From NCBI RefSeq assembly GCF_014799995.1, contig NZ_JAAVGY010000043.1:1-61119 (forward strand): a DNA stretch of 61,119 nt, read 5' to 3'. The DNA comes from Helicobacter sp. Its GTDB lineage: Bacteria > Campylobacterota > Campylobacteria > Campylobacterales > Helicobacteraceae. This document shows positions 43,190 through 53,131 of the stretch, one piece after another. Position 1 is the stretch's first letter. Every line of letters begins with the position of its first letter. The notes beneath the pieces were generated by a model, which worked only from the letters and a program-made list of their open reading frames with translations, did no database searches and was not told where the DNA came from. The translations under genes were made by a program, and so were the position numbers.

Positions 43190-44681
43190 AACTTGGAATC
43201 CAAGCATTATTACAAAACTCTACGATTCCAGCTAACAACCCATCTACAAAAAATGCAGAGAAACAAACATAAAGCGTTGCGATTCCTATGACAATCTTGA
43301 GTGGCAAGGTCGCATTTTGTGAATAAATGCTCCCATCACTAATCAAAGGGTCTTTTAAGAACATATAAACAATGAGTTTCAAATAATAATAAGCCGCAAT
43401 CGCACTATTAATTGCCATTGCAAAAGCTAGAAATAGATAGCCTCCATTAATTGCCGCACTCATCAAATAAACTTTGCCCCAAAAAACAGAAAAAGGCGGA
43501 ATCCCTGCAAGAGAAAGCATAAATAATCCCATAATCACCGCTGCTAATGGGCAAAGCTTAATAAGTCCTGAAAATTTTTCATAGGAATGGTCATAACGTT
43601 TATCCCAAATTTGCTCTTTGGTACGAGAAATCCATAACATCGCAAAGATTCCGAGATTCGTAAAAAGAAACAATATCCAATATAAAAATAACGCACTATA
43701 TGCTTGTAATCCACCAATCAACACTGCACTAAACGCAAAACCCGCGTGAGAAATAGAGCTATATGCTAGCATACGTTTCACATCTTTTTGCACGAGTGCC
43801 ACAAGATTAGGCAAAGTCATCGTAATCACAATGAGAAAATAAAAAATATTATGCACCCATACAAGTTCCATAAAAAAATCAAAGATTCTAATCGCAACCA
43901 CTAAGGCTGCAATTTTAGGAACAATAGACATAAAGCCAGCAAGAAAGGAATTAGAACCCTCATAAACATCGGGCGTCCAAGTATGGAATGGCACTAAAGA
44001 TGCTTTGAAACCAATAGAGGCAATAAAGAATACTACTCCACTCAATACCAAATAAGCGGGCTGATAATCGTTGATTTCTAAGACAATCCGAATCCCCTCC
44101 AAGTCCAAATGCCCAGTGGCTGCATAAAGCAACATTGAGCCAAAAGCAAAACAACCAGCCGACAAAGAACCCATTGTAAAATATTTAATGGCTGCTTCAA
44201 ATGCAGTGGCTCTATTGTGCATTGCAATGAGCGTATAAAGCGCAAGCGAGGCGGTTTCTAATCCTAAAAAAATTACAATCAAATGATCACTGCTGACCAT
44301 AAATTGGAATCCTGCGCACATAAACAAAAAGAGTGCGTAATATTCCGGATAAGCAAATTCGTGGAATCTATTGTAACTCAAAGTCAAAGGCACAAATAAA
44401 ATTGCCGCAATGAGAATGATGACTTGTCCTAAAAGTGCGATTCCATCAATTAAAATCAAATCAAAAAAGGCTCTAGATTCGCTACCTATGCCAAAAAACA
44501 TAATATAACCCAAATCAAGACCCAAGAACAAAATTGCAAGCATTGTGTAGAGTTGTTTATTGGTGCTTTTTAGGCACATATCCACAACCAAAATCAAAAG
44601 TCCCCCTACAATTGCAACTAGCATAGGAAAGATACTAAAAATATTTAAACTCTCTAATGGAACACTAAAAATTTCTAACAT
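43173..44681 (-). CDS. nuoN: NADH-quinone oxidoreductase-type complex I subunit NuoN
   Basis: An antiporter-like membrane subunit of complex I. The 502-residue protein has about 14 hydrophobic segments. Conserved stretches include LGLETASLALYTLIA (Glu), FKASLVPFHTWTPDVYEGSN (Lys), and DVKRMLAYSSISHAGFAF. The ATG directly follows the nuoM stop codon. It is the last gene of the nuo operon, and its stop lies in a terminator-like hairpin. Confidence 0.95.
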   Translation of the reverse strand: MLEIFSVPLESLNIFSIFPMLVAIVGGLLILVVDMCLKSTNKQLYTMLAILFLGLDLGYIMFFGIGSESRAFFDLILIDGIALLGQVIILIAAILFVPLTLSYNRFHEFAYPEYYALFLFMCAGFQFMVSSDHLIVIFLGLETASLALYTLIAMHNRATAFEAAIKYFTMGSLSAGCFAFGSMLLYAATGHLDLEGIRIVLEINDYQPAYLVLSGVVFFIASIGFKASLVPFHTWTPDVYEGSNSFLAGFMSIVPKIAALVVAIRIFDFFMELVWVHNIFYFLIVITMTLPNLVALVQKDVKRMLAYSSISHAGFAFSAVLIGGLQAYSALFLYWILFLFTNLGIFAMLWISRTKEQIWDKRYDHSYEKFSGLIKLCPLAAVIMGLFMLSLAGIPPFSVFWGKVYLMSAAINGGYLFLAFAMAINSAIAAYYYLKLIVYMFLKDPLISDGSIYSQNATLPLKIVIGIATLYVCFSAFFVDGLLAGIVEFCNNAWIPSCQRLQ

Positions 44682-46328
44682 CTACTTTCCCTCCTCTTGC
44701 AAAGATTCTTGAGAATTTTGCAATAATTCTTTTATTTCCTCTAATACTTTTGTATCCTCTAAATTTTCAAGATTTTCGGCATTTGGCAGATTTTCTTCTT
44801 GTGGAGAATTTGGCACTTCTATCATCTCTATCGCAAAAAAACCTTGAGCTTCTGGAGTGGTGGTGCGAGAATACATTACCCCAAGCATATTTTCTACGCC
44901 TTTATTGATAGGAGCTAAAATAGGCTTAGGATAAACACCAAGCCAAATCACAACAGCAACCAATGATAATAAAGCACTCCATTCGCGTTTATCCAAATCT
45001 TGCAATTTCAAATTTTCTTGATTGGCAACCTTTCCATAAAATGTTTTACGATAGAGATTGAGCATATAAATTGCGCCTACAATAATGCTAATCCCTGCGA
45101 TTCCTGTCAAAATCGGCGAAACCTGAAAGAATCCAAGCAAAGATAAAAACTCTCCCACGAATCCCATTGTAAGAGGCAATCCCGCTGAAGCCATCATCAT
45201 AATTCCAAAAATTGCGGCATAATGGGGCATTACCTTTGCGATTCCACCAAACTCAACGATAAGTTTGGTATGCCGCCTCTCATAAATCATTCCCACGAGC
45301 ATAAAGAGTGCGCCACTAATGATTCCATGACTTAACATAAAAAATACTGACCCAGAAATCCCCTCTATATTGAGTGCAAAGATTCCAATCATAATGACAC
45401 CCATATGCGAAATAGAGCTATAAGCAACGACTTGTTTCATATCCTCTTGAGCAAAAGCCACCATTGCCCCATAAATAATCATTATCAAAGAAAGAATCGC
45501 AACAGGCATTAAGAGTGCAACGCTTGCATCGGGAAAAAGTGGCAAAGAAAAGCGCACAAAGCCATAAGTTCCCATTTTTAGAAGCACTGCTGCAAGAATG
45601 ATAGAACCAATTGTCGGGGCTTGTCCGTGCGCATAAGGCAACCAAGTATGGAATGGAAACATAGGCACTTTGACTGCCAAACCACAAAAAAACGCAATAA
45701 ATAACCACATTTGTAAGTTTTTTGGAATCACGCTTAGACTATACCATTCCAAAAGAGAGAATGTCCAAACACCACTCACGCTAAAATAATAATAGGCTAA
45801 AAACAGAATCCCAATTAGCATAATCATAGAACCTAAAAAGGTATAAAGAAAAAACTTCACTGCGGCATAGATTCTACTGCCACTCCCCCAAGCACCGATG
45901 ATATAAAGCATCGGCACTAAAGAAAGTTCCCAGAAAATATAGAACAAAATCATATCCAATGCACAAAAAACGCCAATCATAATGCTTTCAAGACACAAAA
46001 GAGAGATGATAAGCTTTTTGGTTTCTTGACTTTCGTTAAGATATATCAACCCAATGAAGCTAATAAACGCACTTAGCACAATCAAAAAGAGGGAGATTCC
46101 ATCGACACCCACAAGATAGCTAATGCCAAAATTCATTACCAAAGGGAGCGAGGTTACAAATTGGAATCCATCGGAGCTTTCATCAAAGCTATACCATAAA
46201 AGCAACGTCAATCCTAATTCAATCAGGCTAATAACCACTGCATAGGCTTTAAGATTCTCTTTGATACCAATAGCTAAAATTGCTCCAACCAATGGAAAAA
46301 AGATGAGTAAAGTTAAAAGGTAGTCCAT
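44682..46328 (-). CDS. nuoM: Complex I subunit NuoM
   Basis: The second antiporter-like proton-pumping subunit. Motifs include FYIFWELSLVPMLYIIGAWG (essential Glu), VPMFPFHTWLPYAHGQAP and DMKQVVAYSSISHMGVI. At 548 residues it is longer than many NuoM because of a hydrophilic, Glu/Asn-rich C-terminal tail of about 60 residues. It overlaps the end of nuoL by 16 bases. Confidence 0.95.
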   Translation of the reverse strand: MDYLLTLLIFFPLVGAILAIGIKENLKAYAVVISLIELGLTLLLWYSFDESSDGFQFVTSLPLVMNFGISYLVGVDGISLFLIVLSAFISFIGLIYLNESQETKKLIISLLCLESIMIGVFCALDMILFYIFWELSLVPMLYIIGAWGSGSRIYAAVKFFLYTFLGSMIMLIGILFLAYYYFSVSGVWTFSLLEWYSLSVIPKNLQMWLFIAFFCGLAVKVPMFPFHTWLPYAHGQAPTIGSIILAAVLLKMGTYGFVRFSLPLFPDASVALLMPVAILSLIMIIYGAMVAFAQEDMKQVVAYSSISHMGVIMIGIFALNIEGISGSVFFMLSHGIISGALFMLVGMIYERRHTKLIVEFGGIAKVMPHYAAIFGIMMMASAGLPLTMGFVGEFLSLLGFFQVSPILTGIAGISIIVGAIYMLNLYRKTFYGKVANQENLKLQDLDKREWSALLSLVAVVIWLGVYPKPILAPINKGVENMLGVMYSRTTTPEAQGFFAIEMIEVPNSPQEENLPNAENLENLEDTKVLEEIKELLQNSQESLQEEGK

Positions 46329-48169
46329 ACGCCCTCCCTATAAATAAATACAAGTAGCAATAAAACTACCACGCCAAAAAACATAATTTTCAACATTTTA
46401 GAAAGATTTCCACCTTGAATCCATTGCATACTTTCACCACTGCTATTAAGGAATCTTGCGATTCTATCCACAATAAAATCTATCACATGCTTATCTCCAA
46501 GCCAAGCGATTTTAGAGAGCCTAATGTAATTTTGAATGAACAATTTATCATAAATGTAGGGGATATAATATTGATTGCTCAAGAATTTATAAATGAATGT
46601 TTCTTGCCATTTGGGAGAAAAACCACCTTTGCGATATTTCAATACAGCAAAGGCAATCCCACACAAAGCCACAAACGAGGTAAGGAGAATGAGATTCCAA
46701 ATCGTTTGAGATTCTAAATTGGCATTAAAATCAGGCAAAGTCTGCATTACAAAATGATGAAAGTTTGGCTCAAAAAATCCTGCAAACACCGCTAAAATCC
46801 CTAATGGCAACATTGCATAAAGCATATAAGAATAAGCCTCGTGAGGATGCTCCTCGTGCTTTTTCTCTCCAAAAAATACAAGCATAATCAATCTAAAACT
46901 ATAAAATGCAGTTAAAAATGCGCCCAACAACAATGCTCCCCACAAAACATAAGCTCCCGAACCAAATGCTGCTTCTAGGATTTTATCTTTGGAGAAAAAC
47001 CCAGAAAATGGATAGATTCCCGCCAACGCAATGGAAGCTAGAATCATTAAAATTGCAGTATATTTTAACGGGCGATAGAGTGCTCCCATTTTAGAAATAT
47101 CTAATTTATCGTGCATTGCGTGCATTACATTCCCCGCTCCCAAGAATAATAAGGATTTGAAAAACGCGTGCGTTGCTAAATGGAAAAGTGCAATCCAATA
47201 GGCTTCTAAGCCCGCAGCAACAAACATATAACCCAATTGTGAGAGGGTAGAATATGCAATAATGCGTTTTAAATCTTTATTCACCAATGCCATCGTGGCT
47301 GCAAAGAGCGCAACAAATGCGCCAAGACTTGCAATCAAAAAGCCAATCTCTGGAATCATTGCATAAAGTGGATTCGCACGAATCACCAAATAAACCCCCG
47401 CTGTTACCATTGTCGCCGCGTGGATTAATGCAGAAACAGGAGTAGGTCCTTCCATCGCATCGGCTAGCCAAGTATGCAAAGGGAATTGGGCACTTTTCCC
47501 CATTGCACCCACAAAGAGCAAAACACCCATAGCAATCAAAATCCCTTTGGGTGCTTCATACACGCTACTCAAAACTTCTTCATAATTCAAAGTGCCAAAA
47601 GTCCAATAAATCAAAAAGATTCCAAGTAGCATTCCAAGGTCTGCGATTCTATTCATAATAAAGGCTTCGTTTGCCGCAAAAGAGGCGGAATCGCGTTCAT
47701 ACCAAAATCCAATCAACATCCAAGAGCAAAGTCCTACACCCTCCCAGCCGATAAACAATCCTGCGAAATTATCACTCATTACCAAAATGAGCATAGAAAA
47801 GACAAAGGCACTTAGATAAACAAAGAATCTATTAAAACTCTTATCGTGGCTCATATAACCAATGGAATAAATATGCACACACAAGGATACGAGCGTTACG
47901 ACCAACATCATCGTTGCACTCACACTATCTACCAAGAATCCAAAAGGAATATAAAGCCCCCCTGCTCCAATCCAATCCATTAATACAACTTTGACAATCC
48001 CGCCTTGTGCAGTATGAACAAAGAGCAATAAAGAAGCTAAAAACGAACAACCAAGCATTAAAGAAGCAAAGATTCCAACCCCTATAAACTTTTGTTTCGA
48101 AGCAAATGGAATCCCAAACAACGAACCTACTAATGGCGCAAACAATGCGGTATATAAAATCGCTTCCAT
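46313..48169 (-). CDS. nuoL: Complex I subunit NuoL
   Basis: The distal proton-pumping subunit, with antiporter motifs FIGWEGVGLCSWMLIGFW, KSAQFPLHTWLADAMEGPTP and DLKRIIAYSTLSQLGYMF. A long C-terminal part carries the lateral amphipathic helix. Length 618 is normal. AAGG lies about 7 bases before the ATG, and it starts 3 bases after the nuoK stop. Confidence 0.95.
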   Translation of the reverse strand: MEAILYTALFAPLVGSLFGIPFASKQKFIGVGIFASLMLGCSFLASLLLFVHTAQGGIVKVVLMDWIGAGGLYIPFGFLVDSVSATMMLVVTLVSLCVHIYSIGYMSHDKSFNRFFVYLSAFVFSMLILVMSDNFAGLFIGWEGVGLCSWMLIGFWYERDSASFAANEAFIMNRIADLGMLLGIFLIYWTFGTLNYEEVLSSVYEAPKGILIAMGVLLFVGAMGKSAQFPLHTWLADAMEGPTPVSALIHAATMVTAGVYLVIRANPLYAMIPEIGFLIASLGAFVALFAATMALVNKDLKRIIAYSTLSQLGYMFVAAGLEAYWIALFHLATHAFFKSLLFLGAGNVMHAMHDKLDISKMGALYRPLKYTAILMILASIALAGIYPFSGFFSKDKILEAAFGSGAYVLWGALLLGAFLTAFYSFRLIMLVFFGEKKHEEHPHEAYSYMLYAMLPLGILAVFAGFFEPNFHHFVMQTLPDFNANLESQTIWNLILLTSFVALCGIAFAVLKYRKGGFSPKWQETFIYKFLSNQYYIPYIYDKLFIQNYIRLSKIAWLGDKHVIDFIVDRIARFLNSSGESMQWIQGGNLSKMLKIMFFGVVVLLLLVFIYREGVWTTF

Positions 48170-48172
48170 ACC

Positions 48173-48475
48173 CTAGCCTTCCATAATTTGTAGTTTGTCT
48201 AAATCTAACGTATGATGCTTCTTATACCAAGCAATCAACAACCCAACTCCAATAGCAACTTCGCTTGCTGCTACGGCAAGAATAAAAAACGCAAACATTT
48301 GCCCATTTAAATCTCCAAGATATTTTCCAACAGCAACTAATCCCACATTAACAGCACTCAATAAAATTTCTGTGGAGAAAAATAACATTAGTAGATTTTT
48401 GCGCCTAAGCATTCCAAAAACACCAATGACAAACATAAGACTTGATAAAATTAAATAATGATTAAGCGTTATCAT
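48173..48475 (-). CDS. nuoK: Complex I subunit NuoK
   Basis: A small three-helix membrane subunit. I start it at the second ATG (48475, MITLNHYLILSSLMF): GGGGG then has proper spacing, and H. pylori NuoK begins in the same way. LLMLFFSTEILLSAVNVGLV and AVAASEVAIGVGLL carry the conserved Glu residues. It overlaps the end of nuoJ. Confidence 0.94.
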   Translation of the reverse strand: MITLNHYLILSSLMFVIGVFGMLRRKNLLMLFFSTEILLSAVNVGLVAVGKYLGDLNGQMFAFFILAVAASEVAIGVGLLIAWYKKHHTLDLDKLQIMEG

Positions 48476-49028
48476 TTTCATCCCCCTTAGGTGCTTGCTC
48501 GTTTAAGGTTAAAGAATAACGCATTCCTTTGCCTGCTAGCACAATTCCCGCAATCATTGCGACAAGCAACATCATCGCCGCAATCTCAAAAGGAATCAAA
48601 AACTTTGTAAAAAGCACATAGCCTATCATTTGCACATTTCCGATTCCCTCTTGCAACGGAATCGTGGCTTCTAAATTCGTCAGATTCTGCGTGATAATAG
48701 GTGCAACCATTACAATGACGAGCAACAATGCGCCAACTCCACTTAAAATAAACAAAACTTTTGGATTGGAAATTTTTTCGTTTTGTAACTTTTGAGTATC
48801 AAAGAACATCATCGCAAAGGCATAAAGTGCGATGACTGCTCCGGTATAAACAACAATTTGCACAACTCCCAAAAATTCTGCTCCAAGCAAAAAGAAAAAT
48901 GCAGAGACAAAAATCATTCCTGCCGCCAATGCACTCAAGGCATAAAGGATATTTCGTGTCGTAACGACTATCAAAAACATCGCCAATGTTAGTGCGCAAA
49001 ATGTATAAAACGCAATGGCTTCAAGCAT
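48462..49028 (-). CDS. nuoJ: Complex I subunit NuoJ
   Basis: A membrane subunit with five hydrophobic segments (188 residues). The family region LGAEFLGVVQIVVYTGAVIA is present around residues 47-66. It overlaps nuoI by 8 bases upstream and nuoK by 14 bases downstream. Confidence 0.93.
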   Translation of the reverse strand: MLEAIAFYTFCALTLAMFLIVVTTRNILYALSALAAGMIFVSAFFFLLGAEFLGVVQIVVYTGAVIALYAFAMMFFDTQKLQNEKISNPKVLFILSGVGALLLVIVMVAPIITQNLTNLEATIPLQEGIGNVQMIGYVLFTKFLIPFEIAAMMLLVAMIAGIVLAGKGMRYSLTLNEQAPKGDENDNA

Positions 49029-49665
49029 TTATTTCCTCCTTTTGTTTGACTTCTTTGCTAGATTCTTGTGCGTTAGAATCCTCTAAATATTTTAAAGGAG
49101 TGGCTTTAATGCGTTTATCTGCATCTATGCTCACGCTCCCGACACCCAAAAATTCGGATTCTTGTCCCTTTAATACCCTATCAATAGGAGTAAGCATATC
49201 ATTTTTAAGTGCGAAAGACGCTCTTTGCTCACTTGCGTTTTCATATCTTTTACCATGCACAATCGCAAGCTCTGGGCAAACCTCCGCACACAATCCACAA
49301 TAAATACATCGCCCAAAATTGATACTATATTCAAAGACTTTTTTGCGCTTGTCCTCTCCATATCCTGTTTCCATACGAATACAATTTGCCACGCAGATTT
49401 TCTCACACAATCCGCAGCCAATACATCGCTCATTGCCACTTTCAAGCAAACGTTTGAGTTCATGCACTGCACGATAACGTGGGCTAAGTGGTAATTTCTC
49501 CATTGGATATTGCACTGTGTGGATTTGTGCTTTGTAAAACTCTTTAAACACAAGCCATAAACCTATAAATAATTCACCCTTTAAGGCGCGATTCCAGAAT
49601 CTTACAAATTTTTGAGTATGGCTCAATAAAGGTGTTTGCTCAACGATTTTGACATATTTACTCAA
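49021..49665 (-). CDS. nuoI: Complex I Fe-S subunit NuoI
   Basis: NuoI carries the N6a/N6b [4Fe-4S] clusters: CIGCGLCEKICVANC and CIYCGLCAEVCPELAI. YPMEKLPLSPRYRAVHELKR is typical. I place the start at a TTG at 49665, which overlaps the nuoH stop (TTGA). A perfect AGGAGG lies 6 bases before it; the upstream ATG (49683) would put that site inside the gene. This gives 214 residues with an acidic/Lys-rich C-terminal tail. Confidence 0.92.
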   Translation of the reverse strand: MSKYVKIVEQTPLLSHTQKFVRFWNRALKGELFIGLWLVFKEFYKAQIHTVQYPMEKLPLSPRYRAVHELKRLLESGNERCIGCGLCEKICVANCIRMETGYGEDKRKKVFEYSINFGRCIYCGLCAEVCPELAIVHGKRYENASEQRASFALKNDMLTPIDRVLKGQESEFLGVGSVSIDADKRIKATPLKYLEDSNAQESSKEVKQKEEINA

Positions 49666-50657
49666 TTTCCACCTCCTAAGCATACAAGCCCCGTAATAAA
49701 AACATTCAAAAGCGCAAGTGGGAATAATACCCTCCAACATAGCCCCATTAATTGGTCTGGACGCACGTGAGGATAGGCTGCTCTTGCCCACATAAACAAA
49801 AAGATGAGAAAACTAACTTTTAGGAGAATCGCGATTCCACCGGGAATGAATCCAAGAGGATTAAAGCCTCCCAAGAAAATTAAAGACACAACAAAAGACA
49901 ATGAAATCATACTCGCATATTCGCCGATAAAAAACATTCCCCAACGCATTCCCGCGTATTCTGTCGCATATCCTGCGACAATTTCTGCTTCGTGCTCTAA
50001 CAAATCAAAGGGGGTTCTATTCAACTCTGCATAACCCGCAAACAAAAACAATACAAAAGCCAAAGGTTGTGAAAATACCAACCAATTCGTGATTCCGCCC
50101 TCTTGATAATTGTTAATATCAATCAGAGACAAAGAACCAACCAACATTAAAGGTGCTAAAAGCGATAATCCCGAAACAACTTCAAAGCTAAGGAGTTGCA
50201 CCGCCGTCCTAGCCGCTCCCAAAATTGACCATTTACTATTTGCGCTAATGCCTCCAAGTAAGGGACCATATAAACCAGCAGCACCAACACCAAGCACAAA
50301 CAGAATCCCTACATTAATGTCAGAAATAATTGGCGCAATTGTATATCCAAAAAGTTCAAATTCAGGAAAAAACGGGATAGGAGCCATTGCGATAAAAGCC
50401 GTAGCAGCAGTAATTGTCGGTGCGATTCTAAAAATAATACGATTTGCGCCACTAGGCACAATATCTTCTTTGGTAAAAAGCTTAATCCCATCAGCTAAAA
50501 TTTGCAAAACCCCAAAAGGTCCAACCATCATTGGACCTAAACGACGTTGAAAAAACGCTAAAATCTTACGCTCTACATAAGTTGTAAAACCCGCTAATGC
50601 CGAAAAAATTAGCACTACAATCAGAATTTTAATCAGTGTTTCAATGATATAATTCAT
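49662..50657 (-). CDS. nuoH: Complex I quinone-module subunit NuoH
   Basis: NuoH lines the quinone tunnel. MNYIIETLIKILIVVLIFSA, YVERKILAFFQRRLGPMMVG, FDLLEHEAEIVAGYATEYAG and the C-terminal FMWARAAYPHVRPDQLM region are conserved; eight helices are expected. I chose the ATG at 50657 because AAGG lies 8 bases upstream and H. pylori NuoH begins equivalently; a TTG two codons earlier overlaps the nuoG stop. Confidence 0.95.
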   Translation of the reverse strand: MNYIIETLIKILIVVLIFSALAGFTTYVERKILAFFQRRLGPMMVGPFGVLQILADGIKLFTKEDIVPSGANRIIFRIAPTITAATAFIAMAPIPFFPEFELFGYTIAPIISDINVGILFVLGVGAAGLYGPLLGGISANSKWSILGAARTAVQLLSFEVVSGLSLLAPLMLVGSLSLIDINNYQEGGITNWLVFSQPLAFVLFLFAGYAELNRTPFDLLEHEAEIVAGYATEYAGMRWGMFFIGEYASMISLSFVVSLIFLGGFNPLGFIPGGIAILLKVSFLIFLFMWARAAYPHVRPDQLMGLCWRVLFPLALLNVFITGLVCLGGGN

Positions 50658-50659
50658 AA

Positions 50660-53131
50660 TCAAACCTTTAAAGAAACATTTGCATAACGCGTCATTGGGA
50701 AGAATTTAAATTCCTCCAATCCGCACACGCCAAGTGCCGCAAACTCACCTACCATTCCCTTATCAATGATTGCTAAAGCCTCTATCACTTCCCCATTTGC
50801 GAAGCGCACTTCTATCGTTTCTCCTGCTTGAACCCCAAGCTTCTTAGCATATTCTTCGCCCAATTGTAAGCCATTTTTGGAATCCAAATACAAAGATTGC
50901 AGAGTGCTTTTTGAGAAATGCGCTACTGCATTGCGTGCGTAAAGATTATAGGATTCTAACTCCGCTAATTCTACGGGTGAAATCTCCAAAGGTTCTTTTG
51001 GGAAATGCACGCCTAGTAAATATCCACGAATTTCAGAGCCATCATTTAAAAATCCGAATTTCAAATCATCATATTCTACACTTTTAAAGCCTTTTTCTAT
51101 CGGTAATTCTGGCGTATAATCTATTGTGTATTCACTTTCTAATCCCAAAGCTTTGGCAATATCATTGAGTTCATATCCATTATAAGGCGTTGCGGGAGCT
51201 AATGGCACAACGCGTTTATCCACATTGACGAGTGTGCCCTCTTGTTCATTCAAATAAGGCATTTGAAGCGCATTTTCTGCACCTACGCCAATTTTATAGT
51301 TTCCTTCCACATTATAACCAATGCTATAACCCACTTTTTCTTTATCTAACTCACAAATCAAAGAGATTCCAAGCGCGTTTGTGCTCGGCGGAAGCAACAG
51401 AATCTTGACTTCGCTTAGATTTTCAATATAGCCCAAAATCCTCGCGATATTATGCGCATTTTTTGCACGATACACATCAAAGCCGATAATTAAAACAGGA
51501 TTCTTTGCTTCCTCTAAGGCTTTTTTTGTCGCCTCTATGGAATCCCTAATAGAATCGCCACAATATTCATATAACGCACTTGTTAGGATTTCCACTTCTT
51601 GGCTTATGTTTTCTGTTTCTTCTTTTTCTATGAATTTCTCATTACCCTCTTCATCTAAGAGCACATTTCCTTCTTTATCTAATTCTTTGACTTTGACTTT
51701 TTTCTTGACTTCTTTTGTTATCGTCTGCATTTCTTTGCGTTCATAATGTTCCACTTGAGCCTTTAAAGAGATTGGCATTTGCTCTTTTGGAATACACACA
51801 CTTGCAAGCAATAACGCCAAAGCCTCCTCGCTATCTGGCTTGTAGATTCCATTGATAGCAGATTTGACAAAACGATTCACAACCACATCTTGCATCGTGT
51901 GGAAATAGGCTAAATTTGCGCCTTTGTTTTGCTTCATTGCATTATTGATACTATGGGTAATCACAGGCATATCATAACTCAACGCCCCACCAAAACACAT
52001 CACAAAAGTGCTTTTGGTAATGTCTTTTTGACTCGCATTACCCAATGAGCCACTAACTTTCGTAAAAGAATCCAAAAATGCTTTAAAAGGATAAACCTCT
52101 TTGCAGACTAATTTATAGCCGAATCTTTCTTTTAAATGCTGCAAAATCAAGGCTTCCTCGTTGCTTAGATTCCCGGCAAAGCTAATTGTTTGCGCTTCTT
52201 TAAAAGCCGCAATGCTTGCATTAAAAGACATTTTATCTTTTTTTACTTTCTGATTGTTTATATCAAATGCCAATCTTCCCGCTGGACAAAGGGTAGAAAA
52301 GTTCCAATCACTACTGACGCGATAAACTTTCTTTTCATTTCCTCCGATTCCCTGTTGCTTGACTTCGTAAGTGATTGCACAGCCATTCCCACAATGCACG
52401 CAAGTGCTTGGAATCTTCTCTAGCTCCCACGCATTGGAGCGATATTGGAAATGCTTTATAGTCAATGCACCCACCGGACACACACTCACGCATTCGCCAC
52501 AATCTCCGCAAGCTTCAGATTCCACACCATTTAAGCCAATGAGAGATTTTTTGGATTTAGTCCAAACGCCATAAGCATCTTTTGGCATACTCTCCTTGTA
52601 TTCCTTAGGAGGCATATCCCCTTCACGTTTTTGAGCTTTAATGTGTGCTTTACCAATTTTATCCTTACAGAGCGTTACGCAACGTTCGCACACGATACAG
52701 AGATTCGGGTCATAGACTGCCTGCCCCCACGCGCCAAATTTCTTATCATCATCTTTCATTGCATAGTTTTGCTCATCTACCCTCACATAATGTGTGTAAT
52801 TCTGTAATTCACATTCGCCACTTTTATCACACACACCGCATTGCAAAGGGTGATTGACAACATAAGTCTGCATAATCGCCTTGCGTTCTGCCTCAATCTC
52901 TGGAGTATTGACAAAGATTTGCATTCCATCTTTGACTTTTGCATTACACGCATACACACGCTTACCATCGGCTTCTACCATACACATTTTACAAGCAAGC
53001 GTGGGCGATGCACAAGAAAGATAGCAAATCGCCGGGATAAACACTTCATTGGCGCGTGCAGCATTGAGGATACTCTCCCCCTCCTCACAAAGAATCTCAC
53101 AACCATCAATTGTTATTTTTATTTTTTCCAT
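50660..53131 (-). CDS. nuoG: Complex I large Fe-S subunit NuoG
   Basis: NuoG is the large peripheral-arm Fe-S subunit (823 residues). The [2Fe-2S] site is in ICYLSCASPTLACKMCMVE. The His/Cys cluster N5 is HPLQCGVCDKSGECELQ. [4Fe-4S] groups are CIVCERCVTLC and CGDCGECVSVCP, and an extra CVHCGNGC begins the molybdopterin-like domain. A Lys/Glu-rich insert of about 40 residues (near 480-525, KEVKKKVKVKELDKEGN) is unusual. It overlaps the HP1265-like stop by one base (TAATG). Confidence 0.94.
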   Translation of the reverse strand: MEKIKITIDGCEILCEEGESILNAARANEVFIPAICYLSCASPTLACKMCMVEADGKRVYACNAKVKDGMQIFVNTPEIEAERKAIMQTYVVNHPLQCGVCDKSGECELQNYTHYVRVDEQNYAMKDDDKKFGAWGQAVYDPNLCIVCERCVTLCKDKIGKAHIKAQKREGDMPPKEYKESMPKDAYGVWTKSKKSLIGLNGVESEACGDCGECVSVCPVGALTIKHFQYRSNAWELEKIPSTCVHCGNGCAITYEVKQQGIGGNEKKVYRVSSDWNFSTLCPAGRLAFDINNQKVKKDKMSFNASIAAFKEAQTISFAGNLSNEEALILQHLKERFGYKLVCKEVYPFKAFLDSFTKVSGSLGNASQKDITKSTFVMCFGGALSYDMPVITHSINNAMKQNKGANLAYFHTMQDVVVNRFVKSAINGIYKPDSEEALALLLASVCIPKEQMPISLKAQVEHYERKEMQTITKEVKKKVKVKELDKEGNVLLDEEGNEKFIEKEETENISQEVEILTSALYEYCGDSIRDSIEATKKALEEAKNPVLIIGFDVYRAKNAHNIARILGYIENLSEVKILLLPPSTNALGISLICELDKEKVGYSIGYNVEGNYKIGVGAENALQMPYLNEQEGTLVNVDKRVVPLAPATPYNGYELNDIAKALGLESEYTIDYTPELPIEKGFKSVEYDDLKFGFLNDGSEIRGYLLGVHFPKEPLEISPVELAELESYNLYARNAVAHFSKSTLQSLYLDSKNGLQLGEEYAKKLGVQAGETIEVRFANGEVIEALAIIDKGMVGEFAALGVCGLEEFKFFPMTRYANVSLKV

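Noticed and set aside
43142..43300. A forward reading frame of about 50 codons starting MKDKFKEAKTST near the end of nuoN
   Set aside because: It is antisense to the nuoN 3' end and its terminator hairpin, has no good ribosome-binding site and resembles no protein.
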